From positions 1-64,000 of the forward strand of contig NZ_BONZ01000041.1 in assembly GCF_016862975.1 (NCBI RefSeq): a stretch of 64,000 nucleotides of DNA. The letters are read 5' to 3'. The number at the start of each line of letters is the position of its first letter. Position 1 is the stretch's first letter. The stretch is from Rugosimonospora africana. Its GTDB lineage: Bacteria > Actinomycetota > Actinomycetes > Mycobacteriales > Micromonosporaceae. The notes below the pieces were generated by a model. That model did no database searches, had not been told where the DNA came from, and saw nothing but the letters and a program-made list of their open reading frames with translations. The position numbers and the translations under genes were made by a program. Of the stretch, positions 31,080 through 39,753 are shown one piece after another.

Positions 31080-33022
31080 TCTATCGCGCGTCCCGCAGCC
31101 CGCTCACCTGGTTGGGCGGGCTGCTGGCGTTGTACCTGCTGGTTCCCGTCGTCGCGTTCGCCGTCCGGTTCGCCGGCTCCGGCGACCGGGGCTTCCACAG
31201 CCCGGGACTGTGGTCCGCGGTCGGGGTGTCCGTCGAGAGCGCCACCATCTCCGCGGCCATCATCGCGATCGTCGGCGTTCCGCTGGCGAGCTGGCTGGCC
31301 CGCTCCCGGGGACCGGTGGCGTCCACGGTCGGGGTGCTCGTCCAGCTCCCGCTGGCACTGCCGCCGGTGATGAGCGGGATCATCCTGATCTACCTGGTCG
31401 GGCCGTACACGAAGCTGGGCCAGCTCTTCGGCGGCCGGCTGACCGACTCGGTGGCCGGGGTCGTGATCGCGCAGATCTTCGTCGCGTCCCCGTTCCTCAT
31501 CATCGCCGCCCGGTCGGCCTTCGCCGCCGTCGATCCCGCGCTGGAGGAGGTCGCCGCGAGCCTGGGACACCGGCCGCTCGCCCGGTTCTTCTCGGTCAAC
31601 CTGCGGGTCGCCGGCCCCGGTATCCGGGCCGGCCTGATGCTCACCTGGTTGCGGGCGATCGGCGAGTACGGCGCCACGGTCCTGCTGGCCTACCACCCGT
31701 ACTCGATGCCGGTCTTCACCTACGTGCGATTCTCCGACACCGGCATCCCGCAGACGCAGGCACCCACCGCGCTGGCCCTCGGGATCGCCGCCGTCGTCCT
31801 GATCCTCGGCCAGCTCCGCAGGCCCGCCCGGCTGCGCCGGCGCCCGCCGATGCCGGAGGCCCGCGCCCCGCGCCCGGCCGCCCCGACCACGGTCGCGTTC
31901 GACCTCGACGTCGCGGTGGGCACGTTCCGGCTGCGGCTGGACCATCGGGCGACCAGCCACCGGATCGCGATCCTCGGCCCGTCCGGCTCGGGCAAGTCCA
32001 TGACGCTGCGCGGCATCGCCGGACTGCTCGGCGCGTCCGCCGGAACGGTGTCGTACAACGGGGACGCGGTCACCCGGATCCCGACCGAGGCCCGGCACAT
32101 CGGGTACGTGCCGCAGGGACTGAGCCTGCTGCCCGGCCGCACGGTCTGGCAGCAACTGCTGTTCGCCGACGGCGCCGACCCGCACCTGGCCGCGTGGTGG
32201 CTGCGGACGCTGCACCTCGACGGGCTGCGGCACCGGCTGCCGCACCAGCTGTCCGGCGGCCAGCGGCAGCGCGTCAGCCTGGCCCAGGCCCTGACCCGCG
32301 ACCCACGGCTGGTACTGCTCGACGAACCGTTCTCCGCGCTCGACGCCCCGGTCCGTGAACAGTTGCGCCGCGAACTGCGCCGGCTCCAGCTGGACATGGG
32401 CCTGTCCACGGTGCTGGTCACGCATGACCCGGAGGAGGCGGCGCTGCTCGCCGACGAGATCCTGGTCATCGACAACGGGGTACTGCTGCAGGCCGGGCCG
32501 CGCTCGCAGGTGTACGGGCGGCCGGCCTCCCCGCAGGTCGCGCGGCTGCTGGGGATCCAGAACCTGCACCACGGTACGGTCACCGGACCGGCCGAGCTGA
32601 CCGCCGCGGGTACGGCCATCGCGGTCGAGGCCGGGGACCTGCCGACGGGTACCGAGGTGCTGTGGTGTGTCCGGCCGGAGCACGTGACGATCGGCGGATC
32701 GGGCGGCTACCCGGCGACGGTCCTCGACTGTGCCGACACGGGTACCACGCTGCTGCTGACGGTGGAACTGGCCGGTGGCCCGGCGCTGACGGTCCGTACC
32801 GTGGCCGGGGTCGGCGGGGTCGGTGGCTCCGGCGGGGCTGGCGCTGCGCTGGGCGGTGCGGCCGGCGGGTCAGCGGGCGGCTCGGGCGGAGTCGGGGACC
32901 TCCGGGCCGGCGACGCCTGCCGGATCGGACTCGATCCATCGGCGATCACCGTCTGGCCGCGCGGCGAGACCGGAGCGTGGCCCGGGGGAGTTGTCCTGAA
33001 TTCGACGGCCGCGACCGGTTGA
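31076..33022 (+). CDS. Fused molybdate-type ABC permease and ATPase (ModB-ModC)
   Basis: Protein of 648 aa. Residues 1-245 form a ModB/CysT-type permease with about six membrane segments and the EAA-like loop VAASLGHRPLARFFSVNL. Residues ~270-520 are the ATPase: Walker A GPSGSGKS (about 301-308), signature LSGGQRQR (about 392-399), Walker B LVLLDEPFSALD, and switch His in VTHDPEEA. The C-terminal Mop/OB-like domain contains a Gly-rich expansion (GVGGVGGSGGAGAALGG...) of ~30 residues. Fusion ensures a 1:1 ratio; ModB-ModC fusions are known in actinobacteria. Energises uptake of molybdate/tungstate bound by the preceding protein. Confidence 0.9.
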   Translation: MIYRASRSPLTWLGGLLALYLLVPVVAFAVRFAGSGDRGFHSPGLWSAVGVSVESATISAAIIAIVGVPLASWLARSRGPVASTVGVLVQLPLALPPVMSGIILIYLVGPYTKLGQLFGGRLTDSVAGVVIAQIFVASPFLIIAARSAFAAVDPALEEVAASLGHRPLARFFSVNLRVAGPGIRAGLMLTWLRAIGEYGATVLLAYHPYSMPVFTYVRFSDTGIPQTQAPTALALGIAAVVLILGQLRRPARLRRRPPMPEARAPRPAAPTTVAFDLDVAVGTFRLRLDHRATSHRIAILGPSGSGKSMTLRGIAGLLGASAGTVSYNGDAVTRIPTEARHIGYVPQGLSLLPGRTVWQQLLFADGADPHLAAWWLRTLHLDGLRHRLPHQLSGGQRQRVSLAQALTRDPRLVLLDEPFSALDAPVREQLRRELRRLQLDMGLSTVLVTHDPEEAALLADEILVIDNGVLLQAGPRSQVYGRPASPQVARLLGIQNLHHGTVTGPAELTAAGTAIAVEAGDLPTGTEVLWCVRPEHVTIGGSGGYPATVLDCADTGTTLLLTVELAGGPALTVRTVAGVGGVGGSGGAGAALGGAAGGSAGGSGGVGDLRAGDACRIGLDPSAITVWPRGETGAWPGGVVLNSTAATG

Positions 33023-33053
33023 CCGGGTTTTGGTCCGGACGTCGCGGCCGTTT
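33006..33053 (+). terminator. Terminator at the end of the molybdate-type operon
   Basis: CGGCCGCGAC (33006-33015) and GTCGCGGCCG (33041-33050) form a perfect 10-bp stem, followed by TTT; the stop codon lies in the loop. Confidence 0.65.
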
Positions 33054-33109
33054 GGGGTACCCCTTTCGGGGTAGATGTCCGCGACGGGCGAGGGAAGGGA
33101 ATCGACAGA

Positions 33110-33928
33110 ATGCAATGGGAAGACAAGTCTGCCTCTGTCGGTGACTACCAGATTCACTACAAGCAGGCGGGTTCGGGGGCGCAGGCCGTCGTTCTCCTGC
33201 ACGGCATCCCGACCAATTCCTTTCTGTGGCACGGCGTCATCCCCCACCTGAGCCAGACCTACACGGTGATCGCGCCCGACCTGCTCGGCTACGGATCGTC
33301 CGACCGGGCGCCGCAGGACGAGTTGGCGCTGCCCAACCAGGCGGAGCACGTGGTGAAGCTGCTCGACGCCCTCGGCATCCAGCAAGCGCACTTCGTCGGT
33401 CACGACCTCGGCGGCGGGATCGTCCAGATCCTGTCGGTCAAGCATCCGGAACGTGTGTTGAGCATGGTCGCGGCCGACGCGGTCTGCTTCGCCAACTGGC
33501 CGCTGCCGAAGGTCTCCGCGATGCTCTGGCCCACCGCACCCGAGTTCGAGCCGAGCACCACGTTGATCGGGCAGATGATCCGTGGCGGGGTCTACAACCC
33601 CGAAGTCGTGACTCCGGCGGTGCTGGAGGCGTTCACCGCGCCGTTCGCCTCTCCCTCCGGTCCGGAGGAGCTCACGCGCGCCGCGTCCGCGCTCGACCAC
33701 CACCAGACCGAAGACATCGTGCCGGACCTGCCGAACGTGTCGGTTCCGGTGACCCTCCTGTGGGGACAGCACGACCCCTACACCACGCCGTTCTGGGGTC
33801 AGAAACTCCAGGAATCCATCCCGAACGCGACTCTGAAGATCCTGCCTGACTGCAGTCACTACTCCATGCTCGACAACCCCGAGCTGGTATCCCGCGAACT
33901 GCTGGAGCACCTGAACACCCAGCGGTAG
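33110..33928 (+). CDS. Alpha/beta hydrolase, haloalkane-dehalogenase/epoxide-hydrolase-like
   Basis: Protein of 272 aa. Oxyanion loop LHGIPTNSFLW, nucleophile elbow FVGHDLGGGIV with Asp, acid in LLWGQHDPYTTP and His in LPDCSHYSMLD. An Asp nucleophile separates it from esterases and places it with dehalogenases and epoxide hydrolases. Cytosolic, no signal peptide. Preceded by GGGGTACCCC and CCCCTTTCGGGG palindromes at ~33053-33071; GAAGGGAA is the ribosome site. Confidence 0.85.
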   Translation: MQWEDKSASVGDYQIHYKQAGSGAQAVVLLHGIPTNSFLWHGVIPHLSQTYTVIAPDLLGYGSSDRAPQDELALPNQAEHVVKLLDALGIQQAHFVGHDLGGGIVQILSVKHPERVLSMVAADAVCFANWPLPKVSAMLWPTAPEFEPSTTLIGQMIRGGVYNPEVVTPAVLEAFTAPFASPSGPEELTRAASALDHHQTEDIVPDLPNVSVPVTLLWGQHDPYTTPFWGQKLQESIPNATLKILPDCSHYSMLDNPELVSRELLEHLNTQR

Positions 33929-33974
33929 CCACCAGCGATGACACCCAGCGACAACGCTCAGGGATGAGGCGCCG

Positions 33975-34718
33975 GTGAGCGAGGAACCCGGGTCGCCCCA
34001 TGTGCGGCCGGAGGAGAACTCGCGGCACGGTCGCCTCTCGGTACGGCTGCGCCCACCGGTCGCCGGCGACGCCCGGACCGGGTTGCGGCACCACGAGGGG
34101 CCGACCGGCGACCTGCTCGCGGCCAGCTACGTACCCGCGCCGGTGGACGGCGGCCCCTATCGTCTGGTGCTGCTGCTGCACGGCGCCGGTGGCGCGCCCC
34201 GCCAGGCACTCGACCTCCTGCTGCCGGTCGCCGACCAGAACCGGTTCCTGCTGCTGGCTCCCCAGTCGTCGGCGAGCACCTGGGACCTCATCCTCGACGG
34301 CTACGGACCCGACGTGCGCCGGATCGACCGGCTGCTGGAGGAGGTCGTCGACTCGTACCCGGTGGAACACGTGACGATCGGCGGGTTCTCCGACGGCGCC
34401 TCGTACGCCCTGTCCCTCGGGCTGACCAACGGCGACTTCTTCGACAGCGTGCTGGCCTTTTCCCCCGGATTCGCCGCGCCGCTGCTCACCCACGGCCAGC
34501 CGCGCGTGTTCGTCTCGCACGGCACCGGGGATTCCGTGCTGCCCATCGACCGTTGCAGCCGCCGGATCGTGCCATGGTTGCGGACGCTCGAGTACGGCGT
34601 GACCTACGACGAGTTCACCGGCGGTCACGAGGTGCCGGAGTCGATCGTCACGAGCGCCACCGGCTGGCTGCTCTCCGGCGCGGACGCCAGCCTGTACCCG
34701 CAGTCACCACCGGTCTGA
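33975..34718 (+). CDS. Phospholipase/carboxylesterase-type serine hydrolase
   Basis: Protein of 247 aa. LVLLLHGAGGAPRQALDLL (oxyanion), TIGGFSDGASYALSLGL with the Ser nucleophile (GFSDG), SHGTGDSVLPID for the acid and TGGHEVPES for the His complete a serine hydrolase of the phospholipase/carboxylesterase or polyhydroxyalkanoate-depolymerase-like type. No signal peptide. The 3' end shows a short duplication that repeats CCACCGGTCTGA, giving a second in-register stop. Convergent with the KAP-like gene. Confidence 0.8.
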   Translation: MSEEPGSPHVRPEENSRHGRLSVRLRPPVAGDARTGLRHHEGPTGDLLAASYVPAPVDGGPYRLVLLLHGAGGAPRQALDLLLPVADQNRFLLLAPQSSASTWDLILDGYGPDVRRIDRLLEEVVDSYPVEHVTIGGFSDGASYALSLGLTNGDFFDSVLAFSPGFAAPLLTHGQPRVFVSHGTGDSVLPIDRCSRRIVPWLRTLEYGVTYDEFTGGHEVPESIVTSATGWLLSGADASLYPQSPPV

Positions 34719-34738
34719 AGTCGCCACCGGTCTGAGGA

Positions 34739-37372
34739 TCACGCCGACGGGTCGAGCGGCGGCATGGCGCCCAGGGACCGGAACCGGCTCGTGGCGTGCC
34801 AGGCCAGCTTCGGCTCCGTCATGATCTGGTTCCTCGCGGATCCGAGACCGCTGAGCTGTGCCACGGTTGTGCCGGACCGCAGCAGCCTGACGGTGGCGTC
34901 GACGTCTTCGGCGAACGCGCGGATCAGCGTGGCGGTGTGATACAGGTAGGCCCGCGTCGTCTCGACGAGCAGTGACTCCGCCGCGGTGCGGCCTGTTCCG
35001 GGACCGGACGCCTGCGGAGTCTCGACCGCCAACCGTTCGAGCTCGCCGGCGTTGGTCGTCTCCGCGGCGAGCGCGAGCCAATCGATGACGGCGGGCGCGA
35101 CCGCTGCCTGCGCGGCGTAGCGGATCTGCGCGTTGAGGACCGCTGCGATGTCGCGTCTGATCAGGCTCTGGGCCAGAACCGGGAACTCACCACGCAGCCC
35201 CTCGGAAATCAGCTCGGCCAGGCTCAGCACAACGCGGATCAGCTCCCGTGGCAGGCCGCCCGAGAGCGCGTGACACAACAACAGGTACGGCCGGGGAAGC
35301 CAGATGCCGCGCAGCCCCAGCAGCGTTCCCGCGCCGGTCAGCAGGAGCGGCCGCACCGCGACGACGCCGTCGAACGCGCTGTCGAGCATCGTCCGGACGC
35401 CCATGGCCCGGCGGTCGAACGCGGCGAGGGCGTCTTCGGAGACCGCCACGAGGAAGTAACAGCCCCGCACCCCGAACATGGCCTTGAGGTCGTTGAGGAA
35501 CTGTTCCGCCTCGTCGGCCGAGGCGATCTTGTCCAGTTCATCGATCCCGACGATGACCCGTCCACCCGCGGCGCGGTGTTCCAGCCCGGTGAGGTCCAGG
35601 AGGTTCCTGAACTGCGCCACCAACTCCGGATAGGTGGGCACGTACTCCACGCGCTGCACCTGCCGCGACGCCGACAGTTCGAGGGCGCCAGGCAGTTGCA
35701 CCTTCCCGTCCCGCGACCGGGACAGCGTCGACTGGTACCGCAGCGAGTCGAGCTGGTGGCTGGCGGCGATCGCGGCACCGCTCATCGCCGAGGCCCGGTC
35801 GACGGAGGGGCGGCCAGCCCAGACGGTCCACACAGTCCCGCCGACGATCAGCACGATGCCCACCACCAGCAGCAGCGTGCGTAGGTCGGCATGCCCGTGG
35901 TTGGCCAGCGACGCGAGCGACGGGCCGATGATGTAGCCGACGACGGCGATGACGCCGAGCACCGTGACGGCCGCGGGCAGCACCCGCGGCATCCCGCTTC
36001 TCCGGTGGGCGACGCGCTCACCACCCGGTGGCGCGCGGTCTATCACCCGCCGGCACACCTCGGCGAACAGGTACACCAGGAAGTCCCGTCGATCGTAGGA
36101 GACCGGGGCCTCCACGAGTACCCGCAGATCCGCGCTTCCGGTGGCGAACTGCCGCGTGCAGAACTGTCGCAACAGGGTGCTCTTCCCGGCCCCGCGTGAG
36201 CCACTCAAGCCGATGCTCGCGCTGTCCAACCGGCCGAGCAACCACTCGATCCGGTCGGCTGCCGCCGTTCTGACCAACTGATCGGAGCGCCGCAGCCCGC
36301 CCAGCCGCGCCGGATCGACGTCCGGCAGGACGAGCGAGTACTCGTCCCGATCCCGGATCAGGTCGGCGCGGATCAACGGCATCACACCGTCGCGAGCGAG
36401 CGCCGCCAGCCAGTCGGATCTGGCCTGTCTCGCGGCGTCCCGGTAGCTTGTGATGCCGACCCGGTCGGGCCAGTCCGTGGGGCGATCGGAGCGCAGCCGT
36501 TCCAGATCCCCGGCATAGGGCAGAGAGAAGACCAGCAGGATGAGTGCCACCGGAAAGGCGAGCGCGTCCCACCGCATGACGATCCCGATCGTGTGCCCGG
36601 TGAGCCCCGGCGTGAAGGCGGTTGCGCCGGCGGCGCCCGCCGCCCAAGCGTAGTAAGGGATTGTCGCGATCGCCGACCACCGGGATCCGCCGGCGGATGA
36701 CGTCCGGTGGCTGCGTTCCAGCAGGACGACGCCGACGAGGAGAACGTTCAACCCCGCCGCGATCGCGGTGAGAGACACCTCCTCGATGGCCAGACCCAGG
36801 GCGACGCCCGGTGTCATCCACACGATCGCGCGGTACGCCGGGATGAGCCGTGCCCAGACGGGACGGACGTAGCCGCGCCTCATCCGTTCGAGCGCGTCCT
36901 GAAATCTGACGTACTGCTGTTCGCTGGTCTCCTGTACCGCGTCGGTGTTGTCGGCGATTGCCTCACGCACCAGGTCGACCACCTCGGCGCGCCGCTCCCG
37001 GAGCGGATCGGCACCCAGGTACGCGACCGTCTCGGGAAGCCCGAGTACCTCCTCGACCACCTCATCCACGACCCGAGGCAGCCCATCCCCCTCGGGGCGC
37101 CTCGCCGGCTTGCGTTCCGGGGTCGGGCGCTCGTCCGGGCCTTCGCGTCCGGGCTCCGTGAGGATCACGGACAACGCCGTGAGCGCACCGATCACGGCGA
37201 TCGTCACGATTTTCAGCCGGTTGTCGATCTGGTCGTAGATCGTGCCGAGCACGGCTCCGAGAGCACCGGCGACGCCCGCGATGACGAGGCGGTACGGGTG
37301 CAGGGCACCCAGCAGATCACGGGCGCGGCGGCGGAGTCTGGCAAGCGATCGCAGCACCGGGACGCGCTTCAC
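34739..37372 (-). CDS. Large membrane KAP-like P-loop NTPase
   Basis: Protein of 877 aa. Two N-terminal membrane segments (YRLVIAGVAGALGAVLGTIY; LKIVTIAVIGALTALSVIL), a charged cytosolic stretch, four more membrane segments (residues ~175-290), then a P-loop domain: Walker A SGSRGAGKST (about 387-396) and Walker B VIVGIDELDKI (about 606-616). Two further membrane helices (VLPAAVTVLGVIAVVGYIIG; LLLVVGIVLIVGGTVWTVW) are inserted between Walker A and B, the hallmark of KAP-family NTPases. A helical C-terminal region (~250 aa) follows. GTG 37372 has GGAGGAGG upstream. KAP NTPases have been linked to phage exclusion and membrane-associated signalling; here no defence genes adjoin, so its role is open. 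Confidence 0.75.
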   Translation of the reverse strand: MKRVPVLRSLARLRRRARDLLGALHPYRLVIAGVAGALGAVLGTIYDQIDNRLKIVTIAVIGALTALSVILTEPGREGPDERPTPERKPARRPEGDGLPRVVDEVVEEVLGLPETVAYLGADPLRERRAEVVDLVREAIADNTDAVQETSEQQYVRFQDALERMRRGYVRPVWARLIPAYRAIVWMTPGVALGLAIEEVSLTAIAAGLNVLLVGVVLLERSHRTSSAGGSRWSAIATIPYYAWAAGAAGATAFTPGLTGHTIGIVMRWDALAFPVALILLVFSLPYAGDLERLRSDRPTDWPDRVGITSYRDAARQARSDWLAALARDGVMPLIRADLIRDRDEYSLVLPDVDPARLGGLRRSDQLVRTAAADRIEWLLGRLDSASIGLSGSRGAGKSTLLRQFCTRQFATGSADLRVLVEAPVSYDRRDFLVYLFAEVCRRVIDRAPPGGERVAHRRSGMPRVLPAAVTVLGVIAVVGYIIGPSLASLANHGHADLRTLLLVVGIVLIVGGTVWTVWAGRPSVDRASAMSGAAIAASHQLDSLRYQSTLSRSRDGKVQLPGALELSASRQVQRVEYVPTYPELVAQFRNLLDLTGLEHRAAGGRVIVGIDELDKIASADEAEQFLNDLKAMFGVRGCYFLVAVSEDALAAFDRRAMGVRTMLDSAFDGVVAVRPLLLTGAGTLLGLRGIWLPRPYLLLCHALSGGLPRELIRVVLSLAELISEGLRGEFPVLAQSLIRRDIAAVLNAQIRYAAQAAVAPAVIDWLALAAETTNAGELERLAVETPQASGPGTGRTAAESLLVETTRAYLYHTATLIRAFAEDVDATVRLLRSGTTVAQLSGLGSARNQIMTEPKLAWHATSRFRSLGAMPPLDPSA

Positions 37373-37574
37373 TCGTGAGCCTCCTCCGGCACGGTCCGAC
37401 CGTACTCGGGAACATCATCTATTGGTACGGGTCTGGCCCACCATCGCCGGAGGAGGTCGATTTGCCGGGGCGCGGGGTGCCGGCGCGGCAACCGCTGAAA
37501 TCGTCGGTGCCCGGCGTTAGTCTGCGGAGGTTGTTCTCACCGATGTATGTTCGCGTCTGTCAAGGAGGACTCTT

Positions 37575-37988
37575 GTGACGTCCCGCCTCAATCCCTACAT
37601 CGCCTTCACCGACAACGCCCGCGCGGCCATGGAGTTCTACCACGGGGTCTTCGGTGGCAAACTCACCATCGCCACGTTCGGCGAGGCCGGTTCTCCGGAC
37701 GCCTCGATCGCCGACAAGGTCATGCACGCGATGCTGGAAACCGACGACGGATACACCCTGATGGCGTCCGACACGCCGCCGGGGATGTCCCGGACCTACG
37801 GCGACAGCATCACCATCAGCCTCAGCGGCGACGACGCCGACCGGTTGCGCGGCTACTGGGACAAGCTGTCCGCCGGGGGCTCGATCTCCGTACCGCTGGA
37901 AAAGCAGATGTGGGGCGACGAGTTCGGCCAGTGCAAGGACGGCTTCGGCATCTCCTGGATGGTCAACATCGCTGCCCCGAGCGCCTGA
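37575..37988 (+). CDS. VOC-family (PhnB-like) protein
   Basis: Protein of 137 aa. Two beta-alpha-beta-beta-beta modules as in glyoxalase/VOC proteins: LNPYIAFTDNARAAMEFYHG with FGGKLTIATFGE, and DSITISLSGDDADRLRGYWD with WGDEFGQCKDGFGISWMVN. This pattern is that of the PhnB-like subgroup, whose biochemical role is poorly defined. GTG 37575 has AAGGAGGA upstream. Solitary gene. Confidence 0.85.
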   Translation: MTSRLNPYIAFTDNARAAMEFYHGVFGGKLTIATFGEAGSPDASIADKVMHAMLETDDGYTLMASDTPPGMSRTYGDSITISLSGDDADRLRGYWDKLSAGGSISVPLEKQMWGDEFGQCKDGFGISWMVNIAAPSA

Positions 37989-37994
37989 CGGCCT

Positions 37995-38876
37995 TCACCG
38001 CTTCCGGGCGCCCGCCCGCTCGTCGAGGAATTCGCGGAGCAGCGCGTTGATCTCGTCGGGATGCTGTTGCGGCAGGGTGAAGTGGGTGGCGTCCGGAAGC
38101 GTGACGACCCGCGCCGCGGGAAGGACTCGGCTGGCCACGTTTGCCATCTTCTGGGTCGGGTTCTGCCGCGACGCACCGGCGAGGACCAGCAACACCGGGG
38201 CGGCGAGCGTGGCCAGCCGGTCGCCCCGGATCAGCTTCGGCCAGACCAGTTTCGTGGGGCCGCCGAAGGACATCGACCACAGCTCGAGCCACTGCTGGTC
38301 CAGCTCGCGTCCACCCGTCTCCCACCGGATGAACGAGCGCCGTCGGGCGTCGCTGGGGCTGAGGAACAGCGGGATCGCGCGCAGCCGGAAGCTCAGCTTC
38401 TCGGTGCACAGGCACTCGGTCGGGTCGAGCAGCACGAGTCCGCCGACGCGCCGCGGTGCGTGCAGGGCAAACTGCGTGGCGAGCCAGCCGCCGTACGAGT
38501 GGGCCACGACCACGGCGTCGGAGACCCCGAGCGAGTCGAGCGTGTCGTCGAGCCACCGCATGAGGTCGGGCAGGCCGGTGATCGGTTCTCCGTCGTAGAC
38601 GCTGCGTCCCGAGTCGCCGATGACGTCCACGGCGACGACCCGGTGGGTACCGGCGAGCGCGCCCACCGTGCGCCACCACACCGTGGACGTCGAGCCGCCA
38701 CCGTGCAGCAGCAGGACCGCCGGCCCGTCGGGTACGCCGCACACGTTGACCCGCGTGGTGCCGTGGCGCCCCGGAACGTCGACGGACTCGTGCGGCACAG
38801 GCCACCGGGCGAGCATCGCGTCGTACCGGGCGAGGAACGCGTCGTTGACCTGGGGAGACCCGTTCTGGTGAGACAT
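37995..38876 (-). CDS. Alpha/beta hydrolase (Ser nucleophile)
   Basis: Protein of 293 aa from ATG 38876 (GAGG upstream); an ATG at 38903 would overlap the operator repeats. LLHGGGSTSTVWWRTV is the oxyanion region, VVVAHSYGGWLATQFALH has the Ser nucleophile and LPDATHFTLPQQ the catalytic His. Esterase, lactonase or peroxidase activity cannot be separated from sequence. Divergent from the MarR gene with shared upstream repeats, so it is probably its target. Confidence 0.82.
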   Translation of the reverse strand: MSHQNGSPQVNDAFLARYDAMLARWPVPHESVDVPGRHGTTRVNVCGVPDGPAVLLLHGGGSTSTVWWRTVGALAGTHRVVAVDVIGDSGRSVYDGEPITGLPDLMRWLDDTLDSLGVSDAVVVAHSYGGWLATQFALHAPRRVGGLVLLDPTECLCTEKLSFRLRAIPLFLSPSDARRRSFIRWETGGRELDQQWLELWSMSFGGPTKLVWPKLIRGDRLATLAAPVLLVLAGASRQNPTQKMANVASRVLPAARVVTLPDATHFTLPQQHPDEINALLREFLDERAGARKR

Positions 38877-38889
38877 CGGCACCTCATCT

Positions 38890-38929
38890 AGTATCTCGGT
38901 CATGAAGTATCTCGACCATCAAGCTATCT
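38890..38929. promoter_or_regulatory. Direct repeats AGTATCTCGRYCATSA between hydrolase and marR
   Basis: AGTATCTCGGTCATGA (38890-38905) and AGTATCTCGACCATCA (38906-38921) are head-to-tail 16-bp repeats, followed by a partial AGCTATCT. They sit between the two divergent genes and are likely binding sites for the MarR-type regulator. Confidence 0.55.
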
Positions 38930-38966
38930 GGCCGCTCCCGGCCGGGCAACGGCGGGGGTACGCGCG

Positions 38967-39590
38967 GTGAGCCCCGCGACGCCACCGGCGCCACCCCCGG
39001 ACCCGCCGCTGCCTCCCGGCCCGACCCATTCCCCGGACTCGGCACTGTCTCCGGGCCCGGCCCCTTCCGCGGACTCGGCGCCCCCCGCGGACCCGGCGCC
39101 GATCCCGGAATCGGCATCGGGCATGCGGATCGTGCACCTGCTGCGGGCGGTGACCGTGAGCCTGGACGCGTTCGGCGCCCGGTTCGCCGCCGCCAACGGG
39201 CTGCACCCCACCGACCTGCGGGCGATCATCGACCTGCTCGACGCCGAGCGCGCCAGTGTGATGGCCACGCCCGGATGGCTCGGCGAGCGGCTGAGCCTCA
39301 ACTCCGCGTCGGTGACCGCGCTGGTCGACCGGCTGGAACGCGCGGGCCAGGTCCGGCGCGAACCCCATCCGCACGACCGGCGACGGGTGCGCCTGGTCGT
39401 CTCGCCCGAGGCGAAGGCGCTCGGTTGGGCGTTCTTCGGACCGCTGATGTCCCGGGTGGTCGGCATGCTCGACGGGTACGGCGAAACGGAGCTGGCCGTC
39501 GTCCACCGCTTCCTGAGCGAGACCGCCGGCATCGTCGCGGACGTGACCGGGCCCGGGCCGGCACGCGTCACCCGCGACGACACCGCTTGA
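38967..39590 (+). CDS. MarR-family transcriptional regulator
   Basis: Protein of 207 aa. The first ~50 residues are Pro/Ser/Ala-rich repeats (PDSALSPGPAPSADSAPPAD). The MarR fold follows: GLHPTDLRAIIDLLDAERA, then WLGERLSLNSASVTALVDRL (recognition helix), and REPHPHDRRRVRLVVSPEA, the wing with the DxRxxR motif. GTG 38967 begins the frame; a start near MRIVHL (39123) would give the plain MarR domain. Probably represses the divergent hydrolase gene and senses a small aromatic or lipophilic ligand. Confidence 0.85.
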   Translation: MSPATPPAPPPDPPLPPGPTHSPDSALSPGPAPSADSAPPADPAPIPESASGMRIVHLLRAVTVSLDAFGARFAAANGLHPTDLRAIIDLLDAERASVMATPGWLGERLSLNSASVTALVDRLERAGQVRREPHPHDRRRVRLVVSPEAKALGWAFFGPLMSRVVGMLDGYGETELAVVHRFLSETAGIVADVTGPGPARVTRDDTA

Positions 39591-39662
39591 ACGCTTCAGC
39601 GCGTCAACCGGACCCCGGGGAGTGGCTGCCCGACCGCGACAGGCTACTCATTTACCTATTCG

Positions 39663-39729
39663 CATCGAAGAATGCAAGGGTTGACACTTAACCGTTTCAG
39701 TGGTCTTATCGCTGTCACATTCTTCGATG
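39663..39729 (+). promoter_or_regulatory. Sigma-70-type promoter framed by a perfect 12-bp inverted repeat
   Basis: TTGACA (39681-39686) and TCTTAT (39704-39709) are spaced 17 bp and form a strong vegetative promoter for the transporter operon. It is bracketed by CATCGAAGAATG (39663-39674) and its exact reverse complement CATTCTTCGATG (39718-39729). Transcription would begin inside the pair, so the repeat acts as DNA, probably a pair of regulator half-sites or a looping operator. Confidence 0.65.
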
Positions 39730-39753
39730 GCCAACTTTCCCGGGGTGACGGTG

